Origin: Mesostigma viride
Taxonomy: Eukaryota; Streptophyta; Mesostigmatophyceae; Mesostigmatales; Mesostigmataceae
Direction: 5' to 3'
DNA length: 64,000 nucleotides
NCBI GenBank assembly: GCA_009746045.1
Contig: RPFO01001313.1
Coordinates: 186,001-250,000 of the forward strand
Position numbers and translations under genes: made by a program. Under the pieces are notes generated by a model. It saw only the letters and a program-made list of their open reading frames with translations. It did no database searches and was not told where the DNA came from. Positions 23,665-36,017 of this stretch are shown here, one piece after another (within the stretch, counting starts at the first letter, position 1; each line of letters begins with the position of its first letter).

Positions 23665-23849
23665 GAAATCCGGCTGTTATTTTACTAAAGGTATATTACA
23701 ATAAGTGCAGTTCTTGGCGTTTGGAATCATGACATTGCTTGTGCTATTGCTCTTGAATTGCATTTTACCAAAGGAATATTACAATAAGTGCAGTTCTTGG
23801 CGTTTGGAATCATGACATTGCTTGTGCTATTGCTCCTGAATTTAAGTGC

Positions 23850-23850
<1 letters not shown>
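23665..23850. repeat. 93-bp tandem duplication
   Basis: TTTTAC-AAAGG-ATATTACAATAAG ... GCTATTGCTC-TGAATT occurs twice in a row with a few substitutions. Confidence 0.9.
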
Positions 23851-24660
<810 letters not shown>

Positions 24661-24924
24661 ATATATCATCTAGATGTGTTGTTGGGAACCTGACTATATA
24701 TCCCAAACTGGAAGGGTTGACATTCAACTATGGGATGAAACCCACGAAAAACAATTACTAGGAACTGCCATTTTTGTGCTATGTTTGCTAGCATCTGTCA
24801 CCTATTTGTCATGCAAACAGTCTGAATTTCTTGTGGGCAGTTAACATAGATGTTTTTATGAGCTGTGCAATTTTCTAGGCTTAACTGAGTTCATTGATAT
24901 AGGCACCCATGTGTTGGAACCCTT

Positions 24925-25575
24925 GGAAAACCAAGAAAAACTGCATTTGGGGGGTATTTATGCTAGCATTTGTCACCTATTTGTCATCCAACCAGCCTGA
25001 AACTTTGTGGGCATGCTGCTTGGGATGTGTTTACAACATGTGCAAAGTCCCAGGCCCAACTGAGTTCATTTGGAGTCATTATGTATGCATATGTGTGATA
25101 AAACCCTTGAAAAACCAAGAAAAACTGCATTTGGGGGGTATTTATGCTAGCATTTGTCACCTATTTGTCATCCAACCAGCCTGAAACTTTGTGGGCATGC
25201 TGCTTGGGATGTGTTTACAACATTGCAAAGTCCAGCCCAACTGAGTTCATTTGGAGTCATTATGTATGCATATGTGTGATAAAACCCTTGAAAAACCAAG
25301 AAAAACTGCATTTGGGGGGTATTTATGCTAGCATTTGTCACCTATTTGTCATCCAACCAGCCTGAAACTTTGTGGGCATGCTGCTTGGGATGTGTTTACA
25401 ACATGTGCAAAGTCCCAGGCCCAACTGAGTTCATTTTGAGTCATTATGTATGCATATGTGTGATAAAACCCTTGGAAAACCAAGAAAAACTGCATTTGGG
25501 GGGTATTTATGCTAGCATTTGTCACCTATTTGTCATCCAACCAGCCTGAAACTTTGTGGGCATGCTGCATGCACA
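24925..25575. repeat. 184-bp satellite, array 1
   Basis: Units begin around CTGCATTTGGGGGGTATTTA at 24941, 25125, 25306 and 25490 (periods 184, 181, 184). Each contains GCTAGCATTTGTCACCTATT, CATGCTGCTTGGGATGTG and ATGTATGCATATGTGTGATA. A diverged unit lies upstream at about 24720-24900. Confidence 0.95.
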
Positions 25576-26092
25576 TCAATCCGACGCCGCGCCAAAGTGT
25601 CCGCGGCAAATCCGGGGTGAAATTGACGAAATTCGGTGCGCGCGGGAGATGTTGAGTGCAAATTTCATTGCGAAGGCTATGGTGGCGTGAAAATTTACTG
25701 TGCACGGATTACGAAGCCATTTTGTACCGGATTTCGCTTGTTCGATCGGCATTGACGTAAGGAAATTTATTCTGCAAAAAAAAGGTCGGTAAACAGTTTT
25801 TGTGTGTGTGTGTGCGAGGGCAAACACGCAGCAGTGGCCAGTTTCGCGCGCCGAGCGCAGCCACCCCTGCGTGTTCAAGGTAATGGCTAGCACAGATTAG
25901 ACGCTACTGGTGGGAGGGCACACTTTCGAACGATTCCTTATATCATTTCGAAGAAATCCAGCACAGCGATTCCCTTAATTTTGCGTTTCCATGTTGCACG
26001 CAATTTTCCCGTAAAAGTCAGATTTATAGGAGCGCTGACAGGGGCAAAAATGCATGTCGTGGATTTAATCGCTTTTACCCCTTTTTTTGCAG
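25576..26092. other. Unique-looking stretch, possible intron end
   Basis: No long frame and no repeat match inside the window. It ends in a strong pyrimidine tract and acceptor (TTTTACCCCTTTTTTTGCAG, 26073-26092). Confidence 0.4.
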
Positions 26093-26096
26093 CTTT

Positions 26097-26219
26097 ATGA
26101 CTTCCCTTGGGCAGAGCAACATCGTCAGCTGCATAACCTGCGGGCGGGGCTCGCTGCCGACGTCGCTGGTGTGCCCGGGGTGCGGGAGAACCACCATCTA
26201 CTGGTTTCTATCGTCGTAA
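26097..26219 (+). CDS. Hypothetical 40-residue zinc-ribbon-like frame, possible last exon
   Basis: Just after the strong acceptor at 26092, the frame from ATG 26097 to TAA 26219 reads CITCGRGSLPTSLVCPGCG near its middle. That is a CxxC...CxxC pair with 13 residues between, as in zinc ribbons, followed by a hydrophobic end (IYWFLSS). It could be a short protein or the last exon of a gene whose first exon is at 23414, though the phase would need a different donor. It repeats nowhere else in the window. Confidence 0.35.
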   Translation: MTSLGQSNIVSCITCGRGSLPTSLVCPGCGRTTIYWFLSS

Positions 26220-26362
26220 CCCGCTTTCTTGTCGTAATTAACCGGCGTAGTCTAGTGGTTTAAGCGTCCGGCGACGGGCGAAACGAACTCTTAACCTGAC
26301 GCCATGGCCTGAGAAGGCACTCCGAGAAGGACTGGGGCGGGCGGGCTAAATAAAACGCGACA

Positions 26363-28000
<1,638 letters not shown>

Positions 28001-28049
28001 TATATATCCCAAACTGGATCAGAATATATCCCAAACTGGAATGGTTGAC

Positions 28050-29000
28050 TTGCAACTATGGGATGAAACCCTTGAAAAACAATTACTAGGAACTGCATTT
28101 TTTGTGCAATGTTGCTAGCATCTGTCACCTATTGGTCATGCAAACAGTCTGAATTTCTTGTGGGCAGTTAACATAGATGTTTTTATGAGCTGTGCAAAGT
28201 TCTAGGCTTAACTGAGTTCATTGATATAGGCACCCATATGTTGGAACCCTTGGAAAACCATGAAAAACTGCATTTTGGGGGTATTTATGCTAGCATTTGT
28301 CACCAATTTGTCGTCCAACCAGCCTGAAACTTTGTGGGCATGCTGCATGGGATGTTTGATCAGGCACTCCCTGCTGGCATGCTGCATGGGATGTGTTTAG
28401 AACATGTGCAAAGTTCCAGCTCCAACTGAGCTCATTTGGTGTCATAATGTATGCATATGTGTGATAAAACCCTTGGAAAACCATGAAAAACTGCTTTTTT
28501 TGGGTATTTATGCTAGCATTTGTCACCAATTTGTCATCCAACCAGCCTGAAACTTTGTGGGCATGCTGCATGGGATGTGTTTAGAACATGTGCAAAGTTC
28601 CAGGCCCAACTGAGTTCATTTGGTGTCATTATGTATGCATATGTGTGATAAAACCCTTAAAAAACCATGAAAAACTGCATTTTTGGGGTATTTATGCTAG
28701 CATTTGTCACCAATTTGTCATCCAACCAGCCTGAAACTTTGTGGGCATGCTGCATGGGATGTGTTTAGAACATGTGCAAAGTTCCAGGCCCAACTGAGTT
28801 CATTTGGTGTCATTATGTATGCATATGTGTGATAAAACCCTTGGAAAACCATGAAAAACTGCATTTTTTGGGTATTTATGCTAGCATTTGTCACCAATTT
28901 GTCATCCAACCAGCCTGAAACTTTGTGGGCATGCTGCATGGGATGTGTTTAGAACATGTGCAAAGTTCCAGGCCCAACTGAGTTCATTTGATGTCATTAT
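28050..29000. repeat. 184-bp satellite, array 2
   Basis: Four to five units in a variant form (CATGCTGCATGGGATGTG, CACCAATTTGTC). One unit is broken by a short extra GATCAGGCACTCCCTGCTGG segment near 28358. Confidence 0.95.
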
Positions 29001-29004
29001 ATAT

Positions 29005-29210
29005 GCATACATGCCAGAAAGTGCTGAAAATACGGTATTTTTTGCTAGCAAATGTCACCATGTTACCATGCTGCCAACTCCCAAAATTTTTTTTGACCAC
29101 ATGGCATCATAAGATATCTGATAAGGAACCTTGGTGCCAAATTTGAGGTCAAACTGACCATTATTCCATCTCCAAATATTTTCCAGGGGAAGAAAATGGG
29201 TTTTCGGATT
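29005..29210. repeat. Uninterrupted copy of the retroelement target region
   Basis: ACCATGCTGCCAACTCCCAA ... CACATGGCATCATAAGATATC ... GGTCAAACTGACCATTATTCC ... GGAAGAAAATGGGTTTTCGG. The same segment reappears split at 29690-29791 and 31760-31850 around the 29792-31759 insertion, so this is a paralogous empty site. Confidence 0.85.
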
Positions 29211-29214
29211 GATG

Positions 29215-29640
29215 TGTGGAATGTGTTTAGAACATGTGCAAAGTTCCAGCTCCAACTGAGTTCATTTGGAGTCATTATGTATGCATATGTGTGATAAAAC
29301 CCTTGAAAAACCAAGAAAAACTGCATTTGGGGGGTATTTATGCTAGCATTTGTCACCTATTTGTCATCCAACCAGCCTGAAACTTTGTGGGCATGCTGCT
29401 TGGGATGTGTTTACAACATGTGCAAAGTTCCAGCTCCAACTGAGTTCATTTGGAGTCATTATGTATGCATATGTGTGATGAAACCCTTGAAAAACCAAGA
29501 AAAACTGCATTTGGGGGGTATTTATGCTAGCATTTGTCACCTATTTGTCATCCAACCAGCCTGAAACTTTGTGGGCATGCTGCTTGGGATGTGTTTACAA
29601 CATGTGCAAAGTCCCAGGCCCAACTGAGTTCATTTGATGT
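29215..29640. repeat. 184-bp satellite, array 3
   Basis: About 2.3 units closer to array 1 in sequence (CTGCTTGGGATGTG, CACCTATTTGTC) than to the nearer array 2. Confidence 0.95.
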
Positions 29641-29791
29641 CTTTATATTCTGATCAGGCACTCCTGATGTCTTTATATATGCATACATGCCAGAAAGTGC
29701 TGAAAATACGGTATTTTTTGCTAGCAAATGTCACCATGTTACCATGCTGCCGACGCCCAAAAATTTTTTGGACCACATGGCATCATAAGAT

Positions 29792-31759
29792 TGAATTGAA
29801 TTGAATTGTAACATAACTCCGTTGGGAGTATATGTAGCACATAGCCCAGAGAAGGGGCATATGGCCTATCATACATTCTAAGCTACTTCCTGCAAGGGTG
29901 GGAATGTAAACAACACTTGCTCTAGGTGCACTAGGGCACCTGCACCACCCAGAGTTTCAGGCAACACCCAGCGAAGGGGAGCCTGTCATAGGTGGGGAAG
30001 ATCATCATGGCTATACAAGAGCTAGGACATGGCTTCTCTACAGAGAGCATCTCTCTGCATGGCATAGAATGGCGAAATTCTTAATGCAACATCCATGGGG
30101 GTCCCGTTATAGGCAGGGCTTGGCTAAATCCTGTAGACAACATCCATGGGGGCCATTATGGGCGCACATGCGCGTGGGCCACATGCTAGGCTAAGCCTGA
30201 CTAATCTACACTACTGGTATGAATTCCCTAGTCTGGGGTGGCAGGAGGGGGCTGCCAGGGCTTGTGGTCAACGTGGATGACCGCCCCCCTCCAGTATACC
30301 GGCTTCCCCCCTGCGCTGTGCCGGAGCTGAAGGTAGGCCGGCCATAGCTCGCGTCGCCGCTGTTGCTGGGCCAGGGTCAAGTCGTCGTCCAGCGTGAAGC
30401 GAGTCCTCGAGAGCTTCTTGCGGCATTTAAGGAACGACAGCTTGTCCGCCATGTACTTAAAGGTGAGGAGCACGGGTGCCGGGCCAGCCTTCCCCCGCGC
30501 GCGGGGGAGGCGGACAGCCGACATGTCCAGCTCACCAGTGAGTAGCATGGGGGCAAGAATGTCGCGCTTAAATGCCTCAAGAAGGGTCGTGGAGGTCTCA
30601 CCTGCCGGCTGGTCGAAGTGCTTGACGATGACATTGTGGCTGCGCCGGGCGATGTCGGTTTCCTCGCGAAGGTCGAGGGCTTGTTGCTTGAGTTGTGCCG
30701 AGATGGTGGAGGTGGTGGAGGTGGTGTGCTGCTTAAGCAAGTCCGCCCAGGTGGAGGGAGCATCGCCGGCCGGGCCAGCAGACGCCGGCTGGGCGGCGAT
30801 GTCCTTCACCGCCTGGGCGGTGAGGCCGGCGGTGTCATGCAAGCTCTCAAGGGCGTTGGCGGTGGCTTGAAGGCGTTGGTCGAGGTCGAGGAGCTGGGCT
30901 TTGATGTCGGCAGTGGAGGCGGAAATGGCAGTGGAGGTGGAGGCGGCAGCGGCGGAAATGTGAGGAAGTTCAGCAGCCAGCGTGCCACCCATTGCTGCGA
31001 CGTCAGCAGCAAGGGGGGTCACGTGCTGCTGAAAGGCTTCCGTGAGGATGGAACGGAGGGTGGGGGCGGAGATGGATGGAGCCCAGATCTCGTCGTCAGA
31101 GCGCTCGAGAAGGGAGTTGAGGATGGTGTGCTGGAGCTGGGGGCGGGGGCAGCCAAGCAGGGCGCCGTGGGTTTGCCAGCGGCAGCCGTTGCTGCCGATG
31201 AGGCGACCTTGGTCGTAAAGATGGAGGCACAGGTCGTAAAGCGAGGCGTAGTCCCCGTAGAAGATGCAGTCCATAGCATCGTAAGGAGACAGGTTGTTCC
31301 AGTCGTGATCATCGACCTTGAAAGGGTGGGGCCGAAAGCGCGGTTCCGAGGGGCGGGACCATCCTGTTTTGTCGGCTGGGCGGGTGCGTTTCGGGTCAGG
31401 CGATGCCGATGGCGAGGCATTAAGCCCGGGAGGTTGCTGGGTGGCCACCAGTGCACGACTAGTGTCACCGCTGTCTACCGGACCTGATGGCGAAGCTGCA
31501 GCCGCAGCTGCCGCATTTTCATGGGCGAGCGCATCCGCCAAACTGCGTTGCGTCAAAGGACGTTTGCTCGTCATATATTGCGTGTTAGATTCGGAAAATT
31601 ATATCAGCATGTGCGTCTTAGAGAGACGAAGCGATAGTGATATTCACAGCTGAATTTGGGGCTCAAACGTGAAAGTTATGAGCTCCGCCGTCAGCCATGG
31701 CTACCTCGTGGCTCGTGGCTCCGATATTATCCATCCATCCACCGGGGTTAATGCTCCGT
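29792..31759 (-). mobile_element. Essentially full-length ORF1-only non-LTR retroelement
   Basis: Flanked by ATCATAAGAT (29782-29791 and 31760-31769; the 12-bp windows differ at one base). In sense direction it has a leader of about 185 bp, an intact ORF1 (31574-30228), a 3' UTR of about 435 bp, an ACTCCCAACGGAGT hairpin and an (AATTC)n-like tail. No endonuclease or RT is present, and the 3' UTR follows ORF1 directly. It compares in layout to mammalian HAL1 elements, which are L1 derivatives that keep only ORF1. Confidence 0.88.
30228..31574 (-). CDS. Retroelement ORF1 protein (448 aa)
   Basis: Likely an RNA-binding nucleoprotein of a LINE-type retroelement. Residues 1-85 are low-complexity, Ala/Ser/Pro-rich with basic spots (PDPKRTRPADK). 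Residues 90-165 form a conserved domain (DAMDCIFYGDYASLYDLCLH, LYDQGRLIG). Residues 185-310 are Ala/Ser/Thr-rich with heptad-like spacing, probably coiled coil (DLDQRLQATANALESL). Residues 315-440 look like the RRM-type and C-terminal region of LINE ORF1 proteins (NVIVKHFDQP, VLLTFKYMADKLSFLKCRKKL, DDDLTLAQQQRRRELW, VYWRGAVIHVD). The start is the first ATG, conserved as M-SKR--QRSLA in the broken copy at 19837. It has no frameshift, unlike every other mobile coding region here, so the insertion is young or the frame selected. Confidence 0.85.
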   Translation of the reverse strand: MTSKRPLTQRSLADALAHENAAAAAAASPSGPVDSGDTSRALVATQQPPGLNASPSASPDPKRTRPADKTGWSRPSEPRFRPHPFKVDDHDWNNLSPYDAMDCIFYGDYASLYDLCLHLYDQGRLIGSNGCRWQTHGALLGCPRPQLQHTILNSLLERSDDEIWAPSISAPTLRSILTEAFQQHVTPLAADVAAMGGTLAAELPHISAAAASTSTAISASTADIKAQLLDLDQRLQATANALESLHDTAGLTAQAVKDIAAQPASAGPAGDAPSTWADLLKQHTTSTTSTISAQLKQQALDLREETDIARRSHNVIVKHFDQPAGETSTTLLEAFKRDILAPMLLTGELDMSAVRLPRARGKAGPAPVLLTFKYMADKLSFLKCRKKLSRTRFTLDDDLTLAQQQRRRELWPAYLQLRHSAGGKPVYWRGAVIHVDHKPWQPPPATPD

Positions 31760-31856
31760 ATCATAAGATATTAGAGGTCAAACTGACCATTAATTATTCC
31801 TTCTCCAAATAATTTCCAGGGGAAGAAAATGGGTTTTCGGAGTGATGCGTGTGTCA

Positions 31857-32515
31857 AGAAATGTCACGGTGGCACGGTGGCACGGTGGCACGGTGGCACG
31901 GTGGCACGGTGGCACGGTGGCACGGTGGCACGGTGGCACGGTGGCACAGTGGCACCCCACGTTGGGCAGTGCTTGTGGGCAATATAACATTAATATTGGA
32001 CGTTATGTTACCTCGTGACACCATACAAAATCATAAAATGGTAGTTTTATGGTGGCATGGTGGCACGGTGGCACGGTGGCACGGTGGCACAGTGGCACCC
32101 CACGTTAGGCAGTGCTTGTGGACATTATAACATTAGTATTGGACGTTAGGTTACCTTGTGACACCATACAAAATCATAAAGTGGTAGTTTTATGGTGGCA
32201 TGGTGTGCCGGTGTGCCGGTGTGCCGGTGTGCCGGTGTCACAGTGGCACCCCACGTTAGGCAGTGCTTGTGGACATTATAACATTAGTATTGGACGTTAG
32301 GTTACCTTGTGACACCATACAAAATCATAAAATGGTAGTTTTATTGTGGCATGGTGTGCCGGTGTGCCGGTGTGCCGGTGTGCCGGTGTGCCGGTGTGCC
32401 GGTGTGCCGGTGTGCCGGTGGCACAGTGGCACACCACGTTAGGCAGTGCTTCTAAACCCTAAAGATTAGTATTGGACGTTAGGTTACCTTGTGACACCAT
32501 ACAAAATCATAAAAT
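31857..32515. repeat. Right subterminal octamer arrays with 150-bp higher-order units
   Basis: Runs of GGTGGCAC and GGTGTGCC (inverse of the left-end octamers) alternate with a core of about 110 bp (CACGTTAGGCAGTGCTT ... CATACAAAATCATAAAATGG). Cores begin near 31950, 32100, 32250 and 32432. The last core is cut at 32515 by the split-direct-repeat element and resumes at 34479. Confidence 0.92.
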
Positions 32516-32933
32516 CGGGGTTCTTTGAACGGAGTTTCTTCTATACGTGAATGCGGGAACAAGAGGCCGCTGGATGAGCGGCTTATAGGTCGTAGTGTTT
32601 ACTCGTAGCTGTTTGGCTAGAGCTTTTGTGATTAGTAGATGCAATATAGTGCATGGTTGAAAAATGAATTAAATAAAATGTGCGTTCCGCGCTTGGGTTG
32701 ATTATACCCGGGCGGAACGGGGCGTGAGGTGCAGTGCCCCTGAAAAGAACAACCTACGCATTATTTAATACTAGCCGTGCAGATTCGGGATATTCTACCC
32801 CCGGTCTGTACGGTTAGCGTCTTACTAGCATCCACTAAACATAAGGGTTTAATGACGTCAGTTAGCTAGGGATAAGGGAGGTTTTGCGACTAAAAGCCGC
32901 TCTGGCTGGTTTTGTCGGCCTCTTTCTTTGCTC
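32516..32933 (+). repeat. Split direct repeat A1
   Basis: Starts CGGGGTTCTTTGAACGG, ends CCTCTTTCTTTGCTC. Copy A2 is at 33899-34316. It contains GTTCCGCGCTTGGGTTGATT followed by CCCGGGCGGAACGGGG, a small inverted repeat. Confidence 0.9.
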
Positions 32934-33769
32934 GTTGTCGTTGCGGCGGCAGCCGCAGCTATGGGTGCTGCGGAGCAAAATCCCAAAAGCACTGGTTGCA
33001 CTGGCCACTTGGCCAGTGGTGAGACTTCCAGTTGTTAACCGGCCAGGCGTAGTTCCTCGCTCGGTTAACTAAAAGAAAAGAAAATGATTACCTCCGGTCC
33101 GCACCTTTTCCCCAGCTTGGGGTCTTTGGTGGGCCGGATGCCGTGACAGGTGCTCAACTGTCGCTTGGTCGGCCCAGTGCGCGAGCTGGTGCTCCGTACC
33201 TGGGGATGCTTGCACCCCGGGTTGGAGCCGGATGGCTGGCACTGGCGACCCGTGTCTCGGTCCGCGGCCTGCGGCTTTTTCTTCGGAAATTGCTGCTGGC
33301 CAGCAAACTTTGCAATTGCCTTCCGCCGAGGGGGGGTGGTTGGGGCTGGGGACGGCGATGGGAAAAGCGCCTAAGCTAGAAATTTTTTCCCCACGCATAG
33401 AAACCTCGGGGGGGAATGCGGTCTTGGCTGAACGGACTCTCGTTCAGCCAGGTGCCTGGGGCTGTGGCCTCGGGCATCCGGGCTGGCGGGGCCTGGGCTA
33501 GGTCCACGTTTTTTCTCGAAGCACCCCGGGTCTATGGGGAGACGGCCATAGCGGTACCGACTCGGGGCCCCGAGAGGGGTCATGATAGGCTGGCCGTGCG
33601 CAATCGCAGTACAAATGCGCTGGGCCTTTTTGGGCCTGGCCATGCATCCACAGCCGCCGGGCACACGCCTCCCGATGTGGGGGGGCTCCCGTTTTGCGGC
33701 AGGGCGGTCACTTGTGACAACGAGCAAGGTGGAGTGCGGCTTCAAGGGAAAGCCAGGGCGGGGGTGATT

Positions 33770-33898
33770 GGGCAACGTACTTCATGAAGGGCCTTGAACG
33801 GCGTGCCTCCGGGCATGTCAATTAGTGTCACATGTATGCTTCCACTTATTGTTTTAATGAAGATGCTGGTTTTTGTGGGAGCTACGTGGGACATGAAT
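33770..33898 (+). repeat. Split direct repeat B1
   Basis: GGGCAACGTACTTCATGAAG to GCTACGTGGGACATGAAT. Copy B2 is at 34350-34478 and forms the right end of the element. Confidence 0.9.
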
Positions 33899-34316
33899 CG
33901 GGGTTCTTTGAACGGAGTTTCTTCTATACGTGAATGCGGGAACAAGAGGCCGCTGGATGAGCGGCTTATAGGTCGTAGTGTTTACTCGTAGCTGTTTGGC
34001 TAGAGCTTTTGTGATTAGTAGATGCAATATAGTGCATGGTTGAAAAATGAATTAAATAAAATGTGCGTTCCGCGCTTGGGTTGATTATACCCGGGCGGAA
34101 CGGGGCGTGAGGTGCAGTGCCCCTGAAAAGAACAACCTACGCATTATTTAATACTAGCCGTGCAGATTCGGGATATTCTACCCCCGGTCTGTACGGTTAG
34201 CGTCTTACTAGCATCCACTAAACATAAGGGTTTAATGACGTCAGTTAGCTAGGGATAAGGGAGGTTTTGCGACTAAAAGCCGCTCTGGCTGGTTTTGTCG
34301 GCCTCTTTCTTTGCTC
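33899..34316 (+). repeat. Split direct repeat A2
   Basis: Second copy of A, fused directly to B1 so that the joint reads ACATGAAT|CGGGGTTC, equivalent to a closed circle of the element ends. Confidence 0.9.
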
Positions 34317-34349
34317 CCCACCCACCCACCCGTGTCTTGGTTGCCTCTA

Positions 34350-34478
34350 GGGCAACGTACTTCATGAAGGGCCTTGAACGGCGTGCCTCCGGGCATGTCA
34401 ATTAGTGTCACATGTATGCTTCCACTTATTGTTTTAATGAAGATGCTGGTTTTTGTGGGAGCTACGTGGGACATGAAT
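34350..34478 (+). repeat. Split direct repeat B2 (right terminus)
   Basis: Second copy of B. The flanking GGTAGTTTTATGGTG resumes the satellite core interrupted at 32515. It is preceded by CCCACCCACCCACCC and TTGGTTGCCTCTA (34317-34349), not seen between B1 and A2. Confidence 0.9.
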
Positions 34479-34487
34479 GGTAGTTTT

Positions 34488-34542
34488 ATGGTGTGCCGGT
34501 GTGCCGGTGTGCCGGTGTGCCGGTGTGCCGGTGTGCCGGTGT
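34488..34542. repeat. Right-end GGTGTGCC octamers
   Basis: Six tandem octamers about 95 bp inside the right terminal inverted repeat. They mirror the five GGCACACC copies (20113-20152) about 95 bp inside the left one. Confidence 0.92.
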
Positions 34543-34923
34543 CAAAACATGATGAGACACTTACCAGCTCCTAGCTTTGGACCTAAGGGAGGTACAAAAT
34601 AACAAAGTTGAAAAAAAGTCAATTTGTACTTGTGCTGTAGTACAATTCCAGGTGTGCCTAGGGCCCGGGCTCGCCTCGCCCGCAGCGTCGCCTGAGCCCA
34701 AGCGCAGTCGCCCTGCCGGGACGAACTGGGACGAGTTCGACTTTGACACCAGCCAGCCCAGCTTTTTCGACAAGATCACTTACGACCGCATCGTGAGCTA
34801 CAGTACGTGTTCTGGGGATCGCACGCCTCGCTTATACTGAATAATTGTGCAAGCAGCTCTTCCACCAGGGTCGCCTCGTCGATTCCTACCATACTGCATG
34901 GTCAGGCGCCCGTACGAATACAT

Positions 34924-35644
34924 TAATTAATTAATTAATTAAACTCGTGCTCCCGTTGGGGAGTCACGGAGCACCGAAGTGCTTTTAATCCCTGTGTGTG
35001 CACTACAGGAGAAAGGGCAGAGACCCCCAGTCTCCTTCATGCCAAAGGCATGCCACAGCTGCAATCGGGCGCGGCTAGCGAAAAGGACAGGCTAACGATC
35101 CGGCAAACTGTGGGTGCAATAAGACCCATGTGAGCATATCATAGCAAGGAGCGTGGGCAAGTAATCTGAACATAGCCAGGGCGTAGCATGGCTGTACTAG
35201 GACTAGGCTAAGGCTATGGCTGGTTGTGTACCGTGCGTTGGCGGCACGTGACTAGGTGTGTTGGCACAGCTAGGCATGGCTGCCTTAGCGGCAGTGACGC
35301 CAATGGTTACAAGCTAGGGCTATTGCTATTCTAGCCCGCTGGGGGCGTCCACATCTTGTGGTTGATCATCAGGTCCCCGCCCCTCCAGTACACCTTGGGC
35401 TTCTGGGGGTCCTGCTTATGGCGGAGGTATTCCGGCCACAGGTCGCGTCGCTGCTGTTGCTGAGCGGGGGTGAGGTCGTCATCCAGCGTCCAGGTGAGGT
35501 CGTGCAACCGCTTGCGACGAGAGAGGAACCGCTGCTTATCCTCAGGGGAGGGGAAGGTGAGTAGGACTGGTGGGGGGGCCGCCTTGTCCCGTGAGTGGGG
35601 AAGGCGGTGGCACCCACGCAGTTCTACCTCACCTACCAGGCCCA
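34924..35644 (-). mobile_element. 5'-truncated ORF1-only retroelement with target duplication
   Basis: Flanked by TACGAATACAT (34913-34923 and 35645-35655); the match extends outward as GCCC-TACGAATACAT. In sense direction it has the ORF1 C-terminus, a 3' UTR shared with 10541-10839, the CTCCCCAACGGGAG hairpin and a (TTAA)n tail. This second insertion shows ORF1 running straight into a 3' UTR. Confidence 0.88.
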
Positions 35645-35645
35645 T
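35331..35645 (-). pseudogene. ORF1 C-terminal fragment
   Basis: About 100 open residues related to the end of the 448-aa ORF1: LPHSRDKAAPPPVLLTFPS, WTLDDDLTPAQQQQRRDLW, KVYWRGGDLMINHKMW. It lacks everything upstream, so it is not a functional protein. Confidence 0.8.
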
Positions 35646-36017
35646 ACGAATACATCCTCACCGCCTCCCGCCCCAAGCTGCAGATATACGCCCTCTTCCC
35701 CCGGCCTCCTTGGACGCTCCATCGTGGTGGAGCTCTGGCCCCCCAAGCCCCTCACCTGACCACCTCGACCGACGATCAGATTACTTGCCCACGCTCCTTG
35801 TTATGCCATGCTCACATGGGTCTTATTGCACCCACAGATTGCCGGATCGTTAGCGTGTCCGTTTAGCTAGCGTGCCCGAATGCAGCTGTGGCATGCCTTA
35901 TAGGCATGAAGAAGACTGGGGGTCTCTGCCCTTTCTCCTGTTGTGCACACACAGGGATTAAAAGCACTTCGGTGCTCCGTGACTCCCCAACGGGAGCACG
36001 TGTTTAATTAATTAATC

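Larger units (their letters stand above)
32516..34478 (+). mobile_element. Non-autonomous DIRS/PAT-like retroelement with split direct repeats
   Basis: Order: A1 (32516-32933), internal (32934-33769), B1 (33770-33898), A2 (33899-34316), a 33-bp spacer, B2 (34350-34478). A1 and A2 are identical across about 418 bp as far as I can compare by eye, and so are B1 and B2 across 129 bp. The B1-A2 joint is exactly the right terminus joined to the left terminus. The interrupted satellite core CATAAAAT|GGTAG is restored without target duplication. This A1-internal-B1-A2-B2 plan without duplication is diagnostic of tyrosine-recombinase retrotransposons (DIRS, PAT, Volvox Kangaroo, Chlamydomonas TOC). 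The 836-bp interior shows no RT or recombinase. Orientation is arbitrary. Confidence 0.85.

Noticed and set aside
26240-26310. tRNA gene (TAGTCTAGTGGTTTAAGCG looks like an A box)
   Set aside because: No matching B box, no acceptor stem and no anticodon arm could be drawn.
32934-33769. Protein-coding gene in the interior of the split-repeat element
   Set aside because: Several overlapping frames of 60-134 codons occur on both strands, as expected for GC-rich DNA; none shows RT, RNase H or tyrosine-recombinase motifs.
32516-34478. Ordinary LTR retrotransposon or solo-LTR pair
   Set aside because: The repeats are split and permuted (A, then B-A, then B) and there is no target duplication, which an integrase-type LTR element would leave.
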